Shown piece by piece: positions 24,006 to 33,715 of a DNA stretch of 38,966 nt. The translations under genes and the position numbers were made by a program. The stretch is from Pedobacter sp. N36a (GTDB lineage: Bacteria; Bacteroidota; Bacteroidia; Sphingobacteriales; Sphingobacteriaceae): positions 1 through 38,966 of the forward strand of contig NZ_JACSZW010000017.1 of the NCBI RefSeq assembly GCF_014472395.1, read 5' to 3'. The notes beneath the pieces are model-generated. The model searched no databases. It was not told where the DNA came from and saw only the letters and a program-made list of their open reading frames with translations. Every line of letters begins with the position of its first letter. Position 1 is the stretch's first letter.

Positions 24006-24202
24006 TTATTTGCGCTTAAGGCTTTAAAGTAATGGAACTCGGTTAGCTGGTGCCTTATTGCAATTTAATAAAAGATTTTATATCGAGAATACCATATCAG
24101 TTATTGATAGAATTTAGGTAAAGAAAAAGCGATAACCAGAGACATTGCGGCATTGGCCCTAAAGTTGTTGTAAAGAAAACAGTCATCAATATATTATAAA
24201 TT

Positions 24203-24748
24203 ATGCGGATTCAATCGTATGACATCATTCCTAATCTCCGGCCTTATGTGAAGCTGATCTGCACGATGGAATGCGATAATGATAGAGATACCCGTCATAT
24301 ACGCGTGCTTCCCGATACCTGTGTAGAGTTGTTTCTGAATTATACCAGTACCCCGGTGGCAATTATTGGAGATGAACTGCATAAGGGCAGCATCATTAGC
24401 GCACGCATGAGTCGGCCGATGGAAGTGCAGATGCGCAAAGGAGCTGGTTGCCTCGCCATTTGTTTTCATCCAGGAATGGCCTATCAATTCTTCCAGATCC
24501 CCATGCGCATTTTAGCAGATACCACATCCGCTTTATCTAATGTCTGGAATAACCTCGTAGAAGAAATTGAGGATCGGCTAGCTGCTGCGCCTAATAATGA
24601 AACAAGAGTATCCCTGGCGCAAGATTATTTGACACAGCAATTCGTTTTGATTTGCACAGGCAAAGGACATTCTTTATTAATGTCCGATTTGTACAATTTT
24701 AGCGCCTTTAATCTTTCCATTTTTGTCCTACAAAAGTATGAAGAATAG
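24203..24748 (+). pseudogene. AraC-type regulator truncated before the HTH domain
   Basis: 181 aa. Residues 1-about 150 match the N-terminal sensing domain of the AraC group with the DUF6597-type start (PNLRPYVKLICTMECDN, VLPDTCVELFLNY, CLAICFHPGMAYQFFQIP, LTQQF). Members are about 270 aa and end in a two-helix-turn-helix AraC domain. Here the family sequence stops at about DYLTQQF and an unrelated 35-residue tail follows, ending 11 bp inside the next gene. No HTH is found in any frame before the next gene. This looks like a deletion that fused the sensor part to the promoter region of the reductase gene. It could still make a protein able to interfere with a relative, but not to bind DNA. 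Confidence 0.7.
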
Positions 24749-25280
24749 GAGAAAATTAATATTAGGATTAGCAGTCACATTGGATGGATATATTGAAGGC
24801 CCAAATGGCGAATATGACTGGTGTTTTACGGATCAGGATTATGCCTTAAACAAGTTCTTTAGCCAGATAGATAGTCTTTTTATCGGTCGCAAAAGTTACG
24901 AGATAGCGCAGCAGCATGCGGAAAACAACAATGGAGAAATCGTTCCCGGAATGCAGGAACACGTGTTTTCTACCACCTTGAAAACAGTTAGAGATGGCGC
25001 GACTTTGATCGCCGCAAATAGCATGATCGAAGCCAAAAAGATCAAAGAACAGCCAGGCAAAGATATCTGGTTATATGGTGGTGCAGAGCTCAGCGATGCC
25101 ATGATGAAAGCAGATCTTATTGATGAACTATGGCTGTCTGTTCATCCCATATTACTTGGCAGCGGCAAGCCCTTATTTCGGGTGCAGGATAGCCAACATC
25201 AGCTTAGGCTTTTGGAAAGCAAGACTTATGAAACCGGCTTGGTATCGCTCCGCTATCGCATCAATAAAACTGGACTATAG
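24738..25280 (+). CDS. Dihydrofolate reductase family protein (RibD C-terminal-like)
   Basis: 180 aa from ATG 24738 (MKNRRKLILGLAVTLDGYIE); a TTG 15 bp upstream would add five residues. Landmarks: LAVTLDGYIEGPNGEYDW, FIGRKSYEIA, VFSTTLKTV, LYGGAELSDAMMKADLIDEL and VHPILLGSGKPLF. It belongs to the small YyaP/YwjB-like group of NAD(P)H-dependent reductases, related to RibD and DHFR; the substrate is unknown and it is not expected to be the housekeeping DHFR. It overlaps the truncated AraC gene by 11 bp and converges on the S41 gene with a 4-bp gap. Confidence 0.88.
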   Translation: MKNRRKLILGLAVTLDGYIEGPNGEYDWCFTDQDYALNKFFSQIDSLFIGRKSYEIAQQHAENNNGEIVPGMQEHVFSTTLKTVRDGATLIAANSMIEAKKIKEQPGKDIWLYGGAELSDAMMKADLIDELWLSVHPILLGSGKPLFRVQDSQHQLRLLESKTYETGLVSLRYRINKTGL

Positions 25281-25284
25281 CGAA

Positions 25285-27522
25285 TTACCAACCAGCTTCC
25301 AGCAGCGAAACCGCTTTTTCCAGCAATTCATCTTTACCTTCAGTTATGCCTTTTACAGTTGGTTTAATCGGATAATCTAGTCGCACACCCACTCTTTGAG
25401 TGGGTTTACCATCTGGATAAAAGACCCCTATTCCAGAAATCCATGAAGAAATTCCTCCAGGTAGCACAATCGTAGAAACATTGCCATCAGCTCCCGCCGT
25501 CTGACTGCCTATCACTTTCACATTGGGCGAACTCTGGAAAGCCATTGTCGTGTACTCCGCATTACTCTGGCTTTCTGCATTTACAATCACAATCACCTTG
25601 CCTTTATAAGCATTCTTATTCCCACCATTCATCAGGTCTTTGCCAATCACAAAAGTTCCCGGTTGCGCCACACTGCCTGTTGTAAATTTCACAAAAGGGG
25701 TTTTGTCCTGTTTGATGTATTCACCAAAGGTGAAGGGCATGAAATCTGATGGATAACAACGCATATCTATCACGATTCCATTTGTATTTTCGAATAGCTT
25801 TTTGATGCCCTGCAAATCCGTGTTCTTATATTTTGCAGGATAAACATAACCAATTTTGTCATTCAGCAGATGATACCCTGTTGGTTTGGTATAGTCGATA
25901 TTTTTATAGGTCAGGCGCATATTGACCATTGGAACTTCCAGGTCAAAAGTTTCTTTTTCATTCTTAAATCCCAATGCCATCGTTGCTTTGCTGGTCCGCA
26001 ACAGGAAAGCTTTCGGCAAATCTCTCAATTGGGTATCGTAATTGGAAGCCGCTGTAACTGGTAAAAATTCTTGTACCAGATCCCCCACTTTTTTACCATT
26101 AATGGTCAGGATTTCATCGCCAATTTTCAGCCTATTTTTAATGCCCAAAGTATCCAGGTAAAAACCGGTAACGATGAGTTTATTCTCTATGAAAGTCGCT
26201 TTAAAAGGCGCAGTATTCATCCCTTTATATTGATCTAACACCCCGTGTTTATTCCAAAGATTGGCATGTGTATCGCTAATTTTTGCAATCAATTTTAGGG
26301 CAGCTAAATTATAGGCCAGGTCATTTTCTGCGGATACGAACTGCGGTACAAAATCGTACAGTACTTTGTTCCAATCATCATCAATCTGGTATTTATAAGG
26401 GAAAAAGTAATTGATCATATTCCAATACCGATATAAACTTAAAATCCGGTAACCAGCATCCGGATATTTCATATCCTCATAATCCCGCTCATTCTGAAAT
26501 TTTGGATTGCCAACCCCATCGTTCATTGCGACATAATAATTTGATTTGATATTGGAGTTTTTCAAGATATCGCTGAGCCTTTTGCTGATGGATGAACTGA
26601 ATACTTTGCCCGTTAATAAATCGCCATAATTAGGTTTGGAAGTGCTAACAACATTGGTTTTGCTGCAAGATTTACATGCTGCTATGGGAGGCAATTTGTC
26701 TAAATATTGTTCCAATGCATTGCTTAATTCTGCGTTATTTTTTGCAGCAATTACCGAAGGTAGAAATCGGAATAATTCGGCGTCCCAATTGTAATCTCCT
26801 TTAGCAATAGAAGGATGATGGTATTTGATAAAGCCCCAGAACTGACCCGCAACAGCGATATTTTTAATCTGCTGCTGACTTGGAACAAATGATGGGATTT
26901 TTGAGCTTTTATTAAACTCGTTATCGGTCTCTGCAGCGGCCAGCACACGCGGTTTTAAGGTCTCGATCTTTTTGCCATCAATGTATATTTCCAGGTCATC
27001 AAACCAGGCTTTCCCTTCTCCAGCCAGCAATCCGCCAAAGTGAATGCTCCTCACATCCCCCTCATAAGGCAGTTTAATAAAGTATTGTTTCCATTCATTT
27101 GTGCCCGTTATCGCCTGCTGCTGCATGTTTTCTAGCTTCAGCATCCGACCACCTTCACCGTCCAATCGCAACCATAAACCAGCAAAGCCTTTAGCTACGC
27201 CTTCAGTTTTCATATAGCCCTGCAAATCAATCGTACCACCTTTATAGTTTTCTGCGATCACGGATTCAATGACGCTATATCCTTCTCCCTGTTCTTTCTT
27301 TTCAATTGAAACACTATACTTTCCCTTTTTCTTAATCAGGCTGTCAAGCTTGGCAGGATAACTTGCTTCCTGGATTTTATTAAAACCGTAAGTCCAGCCC
27401 TTAGGTCTGCTTGTTTTCGAATCTATGTTTTCAAAACTTCCGTTGAGATCGGTTTGAGCGTTACAATGGTAACACCAAACGAATAAGAAGCATGCCAGGA
27501 GGAAAGCGCGTCTATACATCAT
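25285..27522 (-). CDS. Large S41 family peptidase
   Basis: 745 aa. A signal peptide (hydrophobic 6-18, ending CNAQ) precedes a galactose-binding-like beta-sandwich (about 25-185: SFENIDSKTSRPKGWTYG, WKQYFIKLP, AWFDDLEIYIDG). Then come a helical region with FWGFIKYHHP and a Cys pair (AACKSC), a PDZ-like domain (about 440-490; IGDEILTINGKKV), and the S41 core. Ser653 in NAESQSNAEYTTM is the likely nucleophile, followed by GSQTAGADGNVS. Such large S41 proteins with a CBM-like front are common in Bacteroidota and act in the periplasm or at the surface. It stands alone; the substrate is unknown. Confidence 0.85.
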   Translation of the reverse strand: MMYRRAFLLACFLFVWCYHCNAQTDLNGSFENIDSKTSRPKGWTYGFNKIQEASYPAKLDSLIKKKGKYSVSIEKKEQGEGYSVIESVIAENYKGGTIDLQGYMKTEGVAKGFAGLWLRLDGEGGRMLKLENMQQQAITGTNEWKQYFIKLPYEGDVRSIHFGGLLAGEGKAWFDDLEIYIDGKKIETLKPRVLAAAETDNEFNKSSKIPSFVPSQQQIKNIAVAGQFWGFIKYHHPSIAKGDYNWDAELFRFLPSVIAAKNNAELSNALEQYLDKLPPIAACKSCSKTNVVSTSKPNYGDLLTGKVFSSSISKRLSDILKNSNIKSNYYVAMNDGVGNPKFQNERDYEDMKYPDAGYRILSLYRYWNMINYFFPYKYQIDDDWNKVLYDFVPQFVSAENDLAYNLAALKLIAKISDTHANLWNKHGVLDQYKGMNTAPFKATFIENKLIVTGFYLDTLGIKNRLKIGDEILTINGKKVGDLVQEFLPVTAASNYDTQLRDLPKAFLLRTSKATMALGFKNEKETFDLEVPMVNMRLTYKNIDYTKPTGYHLLNDKIGYVYPAKYKNTDLQGIKKLFENTNGIVIDMRCYPSDFMPFTFGEYIKQDKTPFVKFTTGSVAQPGTFVIGKDLMNGGNKNAYKGKVIVIVNAESQSNAEYTTMAFQSSPNVKVIGSQTAGADGNVSTIVLPGGISSWISGIGVFYPDGKPTQRVGVRLDYPIKPTVKGITEGKDELLEKAVSLLEAGW

Positions 27523-27648
27523 ATTTTTTTGTAAGGAGTAAAACTAATTATCTCATAGATCGAAAAATGTTGAATATGGTTCATCAGATCATTTCTTTTT
27601 AATAAGCTTTTTGTGGATCAGCAACCGTATTTTCGAGAAAATCTAGCG

Positions 27649-27679
27649 TAGGGATACGCTTCAAATCGGCGTATCCCTA
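27649..27679 (-). terminator. Hairpin after the Ntn hydrolase gene
   Basis: TAGGGATACGC and GCGTATCCCTA form perfect 11-bp arms with a 9-nt loop, 10 bp beyond the stop of the amide hydrolase on the minus strand. The run that follows (GCTAGATTTTC) is only moderately T-rich, so termination strength is uncertain. Confidence 0.55.
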
Positions 27680-27689
27680 TTCAGCAGAT

Positions 27690-28730
27690 TTAAATCCCTA
27701 AAAATTTAAAGGGTTCTGCCGCTTTAAAATCCGGATTTGACAATCCATTTAAAGCTACCCCTTTATTCAAGCTCAACTTCATAGACTTCGCTCCTTCCTT
27801 TAAATCAAATTTATTAAGGTCTACCCAAAAAGTTCCTGGAGTCAGCACATTTTCAAAATAATAGACTTTATTCTTTTGATCTGCTACAGATCTCCATCGG
27901 GTGGAAGAAATATTCGGTTCAGCTTCTGAACTGATGCCGAATGGTACAGAACAATTCCGGATCACACTGAATACACTCGCCACAGCAACCCTGACATCAT
28001 CTGTTTGTGGAATCGCTTTGATATAATAAGAAGCTCTTACGAAACGGTCCGCTGCACGATTGGTGCCCGGCAGCATAATTGTTCCAGGGATACCTGCCCA
28101 ATATTTATCTAAAGCAAGCTGCTCATTGAACACCGGCGAATTTGTCATTACCGTATAAGCAACATCATGATGAATCACCAGTTTTCCATTGATATATTCA
28201 AATATGGCATTGTCACCAGCAGCATCAGAGATCGATAAATGAAGCGTAGTGAATTTTTTAGTACCAGGCACATAATCGCTCACCACCACAAAAGGTTCGT
28301 CCTTTAATGCAGTTACGGCTTCGTTTACACTGCCAAAATTATCCAGTACATATTGCGCCCAGGCTGAAATGCTAATCCCTTTCTTTTTACCTTCAGGGTC
28401 AAATTTTGGATAACTGGATTCTACCAGCCACAATACATTGGCCACTAGTCCTTTTTCATTTAACCCATCTACTGTGGCAATGTCCCAGGCGCTGGAAATG
28501 ACGCTGCCATACTTGGAAATCCATTTTAAAGACTGCGGACCCACTTCTCCAGTCCGGGCAATTCCTCTCGGAAACACCCATAAATTGGCGGAAATTTCGT
28601 CTTTCCAATCCATACTGCGTGCAGTGAGCACCATTCCATTCGGACCTTTATACACCACTCGTGTACAAGCTAAAGCTTCTTTTTGAATAAAAAGAAATGC
28701 TAAAAAAACAAAAGAGAAAAGATACTTCAT
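27690..28730 (-). CDS. Linear amide C-N hydrolase (choloylglycine hydrolase / penicillin acylase type)
   Basis: 346 aa. A signal peptide ends ALA, so cleavage would expose Cys22 (CTRVVYKGPNG), the Ntn-hydrolase nucleophile. Further family marks are LTARSMDWKDEI (conserved Arg and Asp), WDIATVDGLNEKGL, ISISAWAQYVLDNF and YTVMTNSPVFNEQL. The enzymes cleave linear amides such as conjugated bile salts, penicillin V or N-acyl homoserine lactones; the last is plausible for a soil-type bacterium but is inference. The protein would act in the periplasm. It is monocistronic, with a hairpin downstream. Confidence 0.9.
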   Translation of the reverse strand: MKYLFSFVFLAFLFIQKEALACTRVVYKGPNGMVLTARSMDWKDEISANLWVFPRGIARTGEVGPQSLKWISKYGSVISSAWDIATVDGLNEKGLVANVLWLVESSYPKFDPEGKKKGISISAWAQYVLDNFGSVNEAVTALKDEPFVVVSDYVPGTKKFTTLHLSISDAAGDNAIFEYINGKLVIHHDVAYTVMTNSPVFNEQLALDKYWAGIPGTIMLPGTNRAADRFVRASYYIKAIPQTDDVRVAVASVFSVIRNCSVPFGISSEAEPNISSTRWRSVADQKNKVYYFENVLTPGTFWVDLNKFDLKEGAKSMKLSLNKGVALNGLSNPDFKAAEPFKFLGI

Positions 28731-29045
28731 ATTGATAGAGGTTAGTTAATAAATAGCCTGATCCTATATTACTAAATAATTGATATCGAAAAATGAATTC
28801 AATGCGCGCGTTTTTAATACAACCGATACAAAATCGTACAGAGAACTGATCCCAATCCTAATACACAAGCGCATTTACATAAAGCTAAGGAATTAAATCT
28901 TAAAAGCTGTTTTTTAAAGCCATTAACAGCAACCAGAAATACTATAAAGAAAATTAACCTAAAAACAGGCCGTTCAAGCGAAGCCATCCAAAACCATGAT
29001 CGCCTATCAGCGCCCAGCTGCAATTGCGGTTCTATTCTATCTTCA
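28731..29045. other. Intergenic region without supported gene
   Basis: Between the hydrolase start and the histidine kinase stop. An 81-codon minus-strand frame (28814-29059) overlaps the kinase's last codons and gives an Arg/Trp-rich start, a hydrophobic stretch and a Cys-rich end. It has no recognisable homology and I do not count it as a gene. The hydrolase promoter should lie at the left part of this stretch. Confidence 0.45.
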
Positions 29046-30827
29046 TTAAACCTTACCATTTAAAGGCAAACTGAAATAAAAGGTAGAGCCCTGTCCGGGT
29101 TCACTATCTACCCATATCCTACCATTATGACGCGCAATAATCTCTGCACTCAAATACAATCCGATCCCGAAACCGGAAATATGACTATCACTTTGTACGC
29201 GATAATACCTTTCAAAAAGCTTGTCCATATCCTGGGTCTGAATTCCGATGCCATAGTCACGTACGCTCACCTGCGCCATCTGATCTGCCAGCTCACACTT
29301 CACATCAATTTGTTTAGATAAGGGTGCATATTTTATAGCATTACTCAGTAAATTGACGATCACACTGCTAATTTTATCATAATCCGCATAAACGAGTAAA
29401 TGATCACAGCCATGAAAAATGAAGTTCATCCCATCTTCGATCATCCGGCTTTCTTCCAAAGCCGATTCCACCAGATTACTCAGTGAAAAATGAGTTGGAG
29501 AGAGTACAATTTTTCCAGATTCCAGTCGGGAAACATTTAAGAATCCGTTGATCATACCGGTCATCTTTTTTACCTGTTTGCCGGCCAGCACTAAAGAATT
29601 ATTGATGAACTCGTTGCCTACCCCATTCACCTTACGCTGCAGGATTTGAATGTAGCCATTTAGTGAAGTTAGGGGTGTTTTCAGCTCATGACTCACCATC
29701 GCAATGAAATCATTTTTGCGCTGTTCATCCTTTTTTATCGGAGTAATGTCCATGACTACCCCTGTAAAGGAAGAAAATTCGCCAGACTTATCGGATTTTA
29801 AATTTCCAATGGCCCTCAGCCAGCGCAGTTTCTGATCATGGAATCCAACTACAGGATAGGATACATCAAAATCGCCATTACCACTAAGCGCATTTTCGAA
29901 TTTTTGCTGTACATAGGATCGGTATTCCTCGGTCACCTGTTCTAAAGCATCATCAATGGTAATTTCATGATCGGGATGAAAGCCAAAAAGTTCCCGGAGG
30001 CGAGCGGAAGTGATGAATGCTCTGGTTACAGAGTGGATATGCCAGGTGCCCAAATTAGCGGCCTCAACAGTGAGTCGTAAAGCAATTTCTTTATCTTCCA
30101 ACTGATCAAAAGTCTTCTGCAAATTCTCTTTAGCTTCCAAAAGTTCTTCATTGGAGGACATCAATTCCTCATTGGCGGCATTTAGCTCTTCATTTATCGC
30201 GGCCAGCTCATCGGAAATCTCCCGGTAACGCATTTCACTTTTTGACAAATCTTTCACTCTCGCCGCTACCCTTGCCTCCAGTAATTCATTCATCAGACTG
30301 AGTTCTGTCTGACTTTGGTCGAGCTCATCATTAACTGCTTTCAGCTCTTCATTTGCCGCAGAAAGTTCTTCATTAAGTGCCTGCTCTCTCTCCAATGCCT
30401 GGTCCTTTGCATGCACTTGCTGTATGATCCTTCGGTTCATCACCCGATCCGTCACATCATTGGCCAGGTGCAGTACACAAATGACCTGACCTAACTCGTC
30501 CTTAATTGCCCGATATTCAAAATCAAAGTAAAAAGTTCTCATCTGTCCGCCCACCATCAAATCGGCAGCGGTCTCGGCCCCGGAAAGGGTAATCCCTTCC
30601 TGCCATACACGCTTAAACATTTTGGCAAATGGCTGTCCTTTAAGCTCCGGAAGCGCTTCTTCTAAACCTTTCCCAATCACAGCACTGTCTTTCCCCCAAA
30701 TATCAAGCATGGCCTGATTTGCCACCTGAATCACTGCCTCCTCACCTATATGAATAGCGGTTGCCGTCCTACCCTGGCTCAAAACCGAAATGAGCTGATC
30801 CTTATTTAACAGTTGTATCCCGTTCAT
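29046..30827 (-). CDS. Soluble PAS sensor histidine kinase
   Basis: 593 aa, no TM helix or signal peptide. Order: PAS domain (about 10-127), a long coiled coil (about 135-245) with repeated EEL-x-x-x-NEEL heptads, second PAS/PAC domain (about 248-365, ending FTGVVMDITPIKKDE), HisKA with His380 in FIAMVSHELKTPLTSL, and HATPase_c with NLLSNAIKYAP, DYGIGI and GFGIGLYLS. It should detect a cytoplasmic signal or cofactor through the PAS domains, but no heme or flavin ligand could be assigned. No response regulator gene is adjacent, so it is an orphan kinase. Confidence 0.93.
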   Translation of the reverse strand: MNGIQLLNKDQLISVLSQGRTATAIHIGEEAVIQVANQAMLDIWGKDSAVIGKGLEEALPELKGQPFAKMFKRVWQEGITLSGAETAADLMVGGQMRTFYFDFEYRAIKDELGQVICVLHLANDVTDRVMNRRIIQQVHAKDQALEREQALNEELSAANEELKAVNDELDQSQTELSLMNELLEARVAARVKDLSKSEMRYREISDELAAINEELNAANEELMSSNEELLEAKENLQKTFDQLEDKEIALRLTVEAANLGTWHIHSVTRAFITSARLRELFGFHPDHEITIDDALEQVTEEYRSYVQQKFENALSGNGDFDVSYPVVGFHDQKLRWLRAIGNLKSDKSGEFSSFTGVVMDITPIKKDEQRKNDFIAMVSHELKTPLTSLNGYIQILQRKVNGVGNEFINNSLVLAGKQVKKMTGMINGFLNVSRLESGKIVLSPTHFSLSNLVESALEESRMIEDGMNFIFHGCDHLLVYADYDKISSVIVNLLSNAIKYAPLSKQIDVKCELADQMAQVSVRDYGIGIQTQDMDKLFERYYRVQSDSHISGFGIGLYLSAEIIARHNGRIWVDSEPGQGSTFYFSLPLNGKV

Positions 30828-30906
30828 ATCAATAGGTATTTTCCATTTAAATCCCAGCTATAACCATCATAAATGGTGATTTGTTTATGAACGGTACAAA
30901 AAAAAC

Positions 30907-32247
30907 TTAGGAAGATGAGGAAAGACGGTCTATTTTTTTCTGGAATTTTGCCAGATATTGATGCCATTCTGGTTCATTTTCATAAAGTTTTTTTGCGTAG
31001 TCATAAACTGCCTCCTGGAAGTGATGGCCCCAGATTTTATCGATGGTTGCTATGCCTGAATCCAATGCTTTTAGGAGCACGGTGTTCTTAGATACATTTG
31101 CAATTTTACAAAATTTATCTAACCACAAGCCGGGTCCTAATCTGACATAGTCAATCAGCAATTCTTCCGTAATAAATTCAGGAGGCACGCTGCTCATTTG
31201 GGATTCATGATAATGAATGATCTCTTTAATCAGGTCTTTGTCCAGGTATTTTTCAGGAACAAATGACAGGTAAGTTTGATGCTTTGCGGCTAAATAACAA
31301 TGCGCTTTAGTGAGCAAGGAATCAGGAACATACCTCATGTTGATGCCATTTTTTATTAAGGCTTGCTCAATTCGCTCCTGACTGATGAAACTTTCAGGAA
31401 AATAAGAAAAACAAAGCGCGCCATATTTTGCATACGCTTTTTCAAAAACACGTTGTGTCTTAAATTCCGCTGGAATCCGGTTTAAAATACGCCAGTTTTT
31501 ATATAATTTTCTCAGCCAATAGTGCTCGTCTTTCGCCAGTAATTGGGTTGCTGTCGACAAGACAAATTCCCCCTCATTTAAATCGAAGATTAGATCTTCA
31601 AAAGTTGGTGTTGGATTGGCTAAAAGTTTGCTGAGCTGATCGGAACACCGCCAATCTCCGGCCTCATCTTCATAACAGTTATTTTCAGGAAGGTTTTCTC
31701 CGGTTTTGTCATTGTAATAAAAAAGACTGGTCTGATAATTATTTAGATAGGTATAATGGTCGTTGATGATCAATACCGGCGCAGTAAGCAGTCCATCAGC
31801 TCTAAAATATCCGTGGTTGTAATGACTGATAAATACTTCTGTTACAGTGACCTCATTTTTTACATACATGACTGAGCCGCCTGCTACTAAACTCTGACAG
31901 TTAATTTGACCGGATACATACAGAAAAGCACCATAATCGCCCTCCTCATTCAACAGCGAACCTTTGATGTTCAGGTTACCGAAAACAATTAACCCTTCCA
32001 CACGTTCATCGGATGACTGTAAAGGAAGATTCGGAAATTGACTCTTCCATTTCTTATCGTGCATTGTCCAGCCATGGTCAATATCAAGCCTCAAATGATC
32101 TGCAAAACTCACATCTCCATGGCAGACTATAAAAATAGCCTCCTCCTCAAATTCTTCTCCCTGATATGCGGAAATCGTATTCCAGGCATCATGGAAATCC
32201 TGAGTTGCTAAAAGTTCTTTAAATGTGATAAAATCGAAATTGTTCAT
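30907..32247 (-). CDS. Bactofilin-like hypothetical protein
   Basis: 446 aa from Met at 32247 (MNNFDFITFKELL); a frame open to 32430 would add 61 residues of uncertain coding value, so the start is a choice. Residues about 90-180 form a run of short hydrophobic strands with glycine turns (EGLIVFGNLNIKGSLLN, GAFLYVSGQINCQSL, VAGGSVMYVKNEVTV), as in polymer-forming bactofilin-type beta-helices. The C-terminal 200 residues are helical repeats resembling DUF4116-type units (YVPDSLLTKAHCYLAAK, LSFVPEKYLDKDLIKEII, SSVPPEFITEELL). No signal peptide or TM helix is seen. I do not know its function. Confidence 0.6.
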   Translation of the reverse strand: MNNFDFITFKELLATQDFHDAWNTISAYQGEEFEEEAIFIVCHGDVSFADHLRLDIDHGWTMHDKKWKSQFPNLPLQSSDERVEGLIVFGNLNIKGSLLNEEGDYGAFLYVSGQINCQSLVAGGSVMYVKNEVTVTEVFISHYNHGYFRADGLLTAPVLIINDHYTYLNNYQTSLFYYNDKTGENLPENNCYEDEAGDWRCSDQLSKLLANPTPTFEDLIFDLNEGEFVLSTATQLLAKDEHYWLRKLYKNWRILNRIPAEFKTQRVFEKAYAKYGALCFSYFPESFISQERIEQALIKNGINMRYVPDSLLTKAHCYLAAKHQTYLSFVPEKYLDKDLIKEIIHYHESQMSSVPPEFITEELLIDYVRLGPGLWLDKFCKIANVSKNTVLLKALDSGIATIDKIWGHHFQEAVYDYAKKLYENEPEWHQYLAKFQKKIDRLSSSS

Positions 32248-32484
32248 ATTAGCGCCCCAATATACTACCCTTCCCGTAGAAATCACAATATCAACAAGCA
32301 ACAGGTCAAAATTGTAAAGGACGACCGGAATCACTGGAATTTCGTGGGGTTCAGCGGCACAAACCATTTCCCTGAGCATCAGGAATTTCAGTGATCGATT
32401 AGAAAATAATCCAGCGCCTAACCAAACCAAAGCCCCTTGGCTTTGTTCATAGACAAGAACATTAACTTATAAAATCTATATACT

Positions 32485-32637
32485 ATGGGAAATCTACTTT
32501 ATACCATCGCAGTCATCCTCGTTATTATTTGGGCAATCAGTTTCTTAGGAGGCTATTATACTGGAGGCATCATTCATATCCTAATTGTAATTGCGATTAT
32601 AGCGGTTATTTTGGGCGTGATCAGAAGGGCATCTTAA
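32485..32637 (+). CDS. lmo0937-family small membrane protein
   Basis: 50 aa: MGNLLYTIAVILVIIWAISF, then a GGYYTGG turn, a second hydrophobic helix (HILIVIAIIAVILGVI) and a basic tail RRAS. Two TM helices separated by a glycine/tyrosine loop identify the lmo0937-like (DUF5670) family, found as tiny stress-associated membrane proteins in many bacteria. It reads divergently from the neighbouring minus-strand gene. Function unknown. Confidence 0.85.
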   Translation: MGNLLYTIAVILVIIWAISFLGGYYTGGIIHILIVIAIIAVILGVIRRAS

Positions 32638-32826
32638 CACGCAATGCTTAATCTATAATCAGTGTGATGTTTTAAATTACATCCACTGATTATTTTACCA
32701 GTATACACTCCTCAAAAAACACACAAATTCAACAGAAAGCGCTGAATTACAGTAAAATATCGACAACATCAGGAGCTTTTTCCTTTTCGTTTGGCCATAA
32801 ATTTTTGACAAAGCAAGCTCATCAAC

Positions 32827-32852
32827 AGGCTGAAAAATTAATTTTCCAGCCT
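32827..32852. terminator. Palindromic hairpin
   Basis: AGGCTGAAAAATT and AATTTTCCAGCCT pair at 12 of 13 positions with no extra loop, 27 bp beyond the DUF6266 stop. On the plus strand it is followed by ATTTTA. It may terminate either neighbour; direction is uncertain. Confidence 0.45.
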
Positions 32853-32878
32853 ATTTTACATGGATTTAGTCCCTGATT

Positions 32879-33715
32879 TTAGACTGATTTGCCCGGCAGT
32901 TTTGCCAGCTTATCCTTTAAAACCAGGTATTCTTTTTCCAAATGCCGGAAGGCTTTAGATTCGACGATTCCCTCCGCGTAATCCATTCTTTTTTGCTGAT
33001 ATTGGACGGCAATCAGATCAAAACGTGCTTTAATCTGGTTGTATTTCTCCTTTTCTGCTATTTGCATTATGGTTTCCTTAACGCCATTCAAGTTTCCCAC
33101 ATACGCACTATCAGAAATTAACTTTCCATTTGCAGATTTAAAACAGATATAAATCTCCATCTGTTCAACCATTTTCCAATCCCTGTCTAAAGGAACAAAA
33201 CAGCCTCCATCCGCTCTACGAGCAGCATTTAAATAGCTACTCGCCTTTTTTTGCCCTGGATGGCAGACCATCACCATGACCGAATCGTCGATATCACCAT
33301 TTTCAACAATCGCAGTATCCCAGGTTAAATTAATCCCATTTTCGCCTTTGCTGACATGCAGATGCTTAGCCATTTCCAGGCTTCCCTTACTCAGGACTAC
33401 TTTCGCATAATCGACCGAAATATTGGGGTAACTGCCGGTTAAAGCCGCTTTCTTATTGTAGGAGGTCGCTATATTGTGTGGATTTTTAAACGTTCCCTCT
33501 GCCTCGAGCTTAAAGCTGACATTGATAAAATCGGCCATAGGATTTAACAGCTGCATCGTTACTGCCATCGCTTGACGGTTGGCCAGTTGTTTTAAGCTAG
33601 GTTTCCCTGGCTTTCCGATCGCACGACAGACCAATTGTCCATTTAACATATAAAAGACCGAGTTTCCTATTTTCCCGGAAGGGTACCCAAAAGGGCCTGC
33701 AATGAATTTTGCCAT
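32879..33715 (-). CDS. DUF6266 family protein
   Basis: 278 aa. Starts MAKFIAGPFGYPSGKIGNSV and continues FYMLNGQLVCRAIGKPGKPS, the usual opening of DUF6266 proteins in Sphingobacteriaceae, followed by a beta-rich middle (residues 75-210: GINLTWD, DSVMVMVCHPGQKKA, MEIYICFKS) and a charged helical C-terminus (about 215-278). Without signal peptide or TM segments. The family is of unknown function and often multi-copy. A gap of about 260 bp upstream holds a perfect 12-bp palindrome CGCTTATAAGCG at 33897-33908, nearer to the methyltransferase end. Confidence 0.8.
   Translation of the reverse strand: MAKFIAGPFGYPSGKIGNSVFYMLNGQLVCRAIGKPGKPSLKQLANRQAMAVTMQLLNPMADFINVSFKLEAEGTFKNPHNIATSYNKKAALTGSYPNISVDYAKVVLSKGSLEMAKHLHVSKGENGINLTWDTAIVENGDIDDSVMVMVCHPGQKKASSYLNAARRADGGCFVPLDRDWKMVEQMEIYICFKSANGKLISDSAYVGNLNGVKETIMQIAEKEKYNQIKARFDLIAVQYQQKRMDYAEGIVESKAFRHLEKEYLVLKDKLAKLPGKSV

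Noticed and set aside
28814..29059. 81-codon minus-strand frame as a membrane protein gene
   Set aside because: It overlaps the histidine kinase end, lacks a recognisable family and has a composition that looks like out-of-frame translation.
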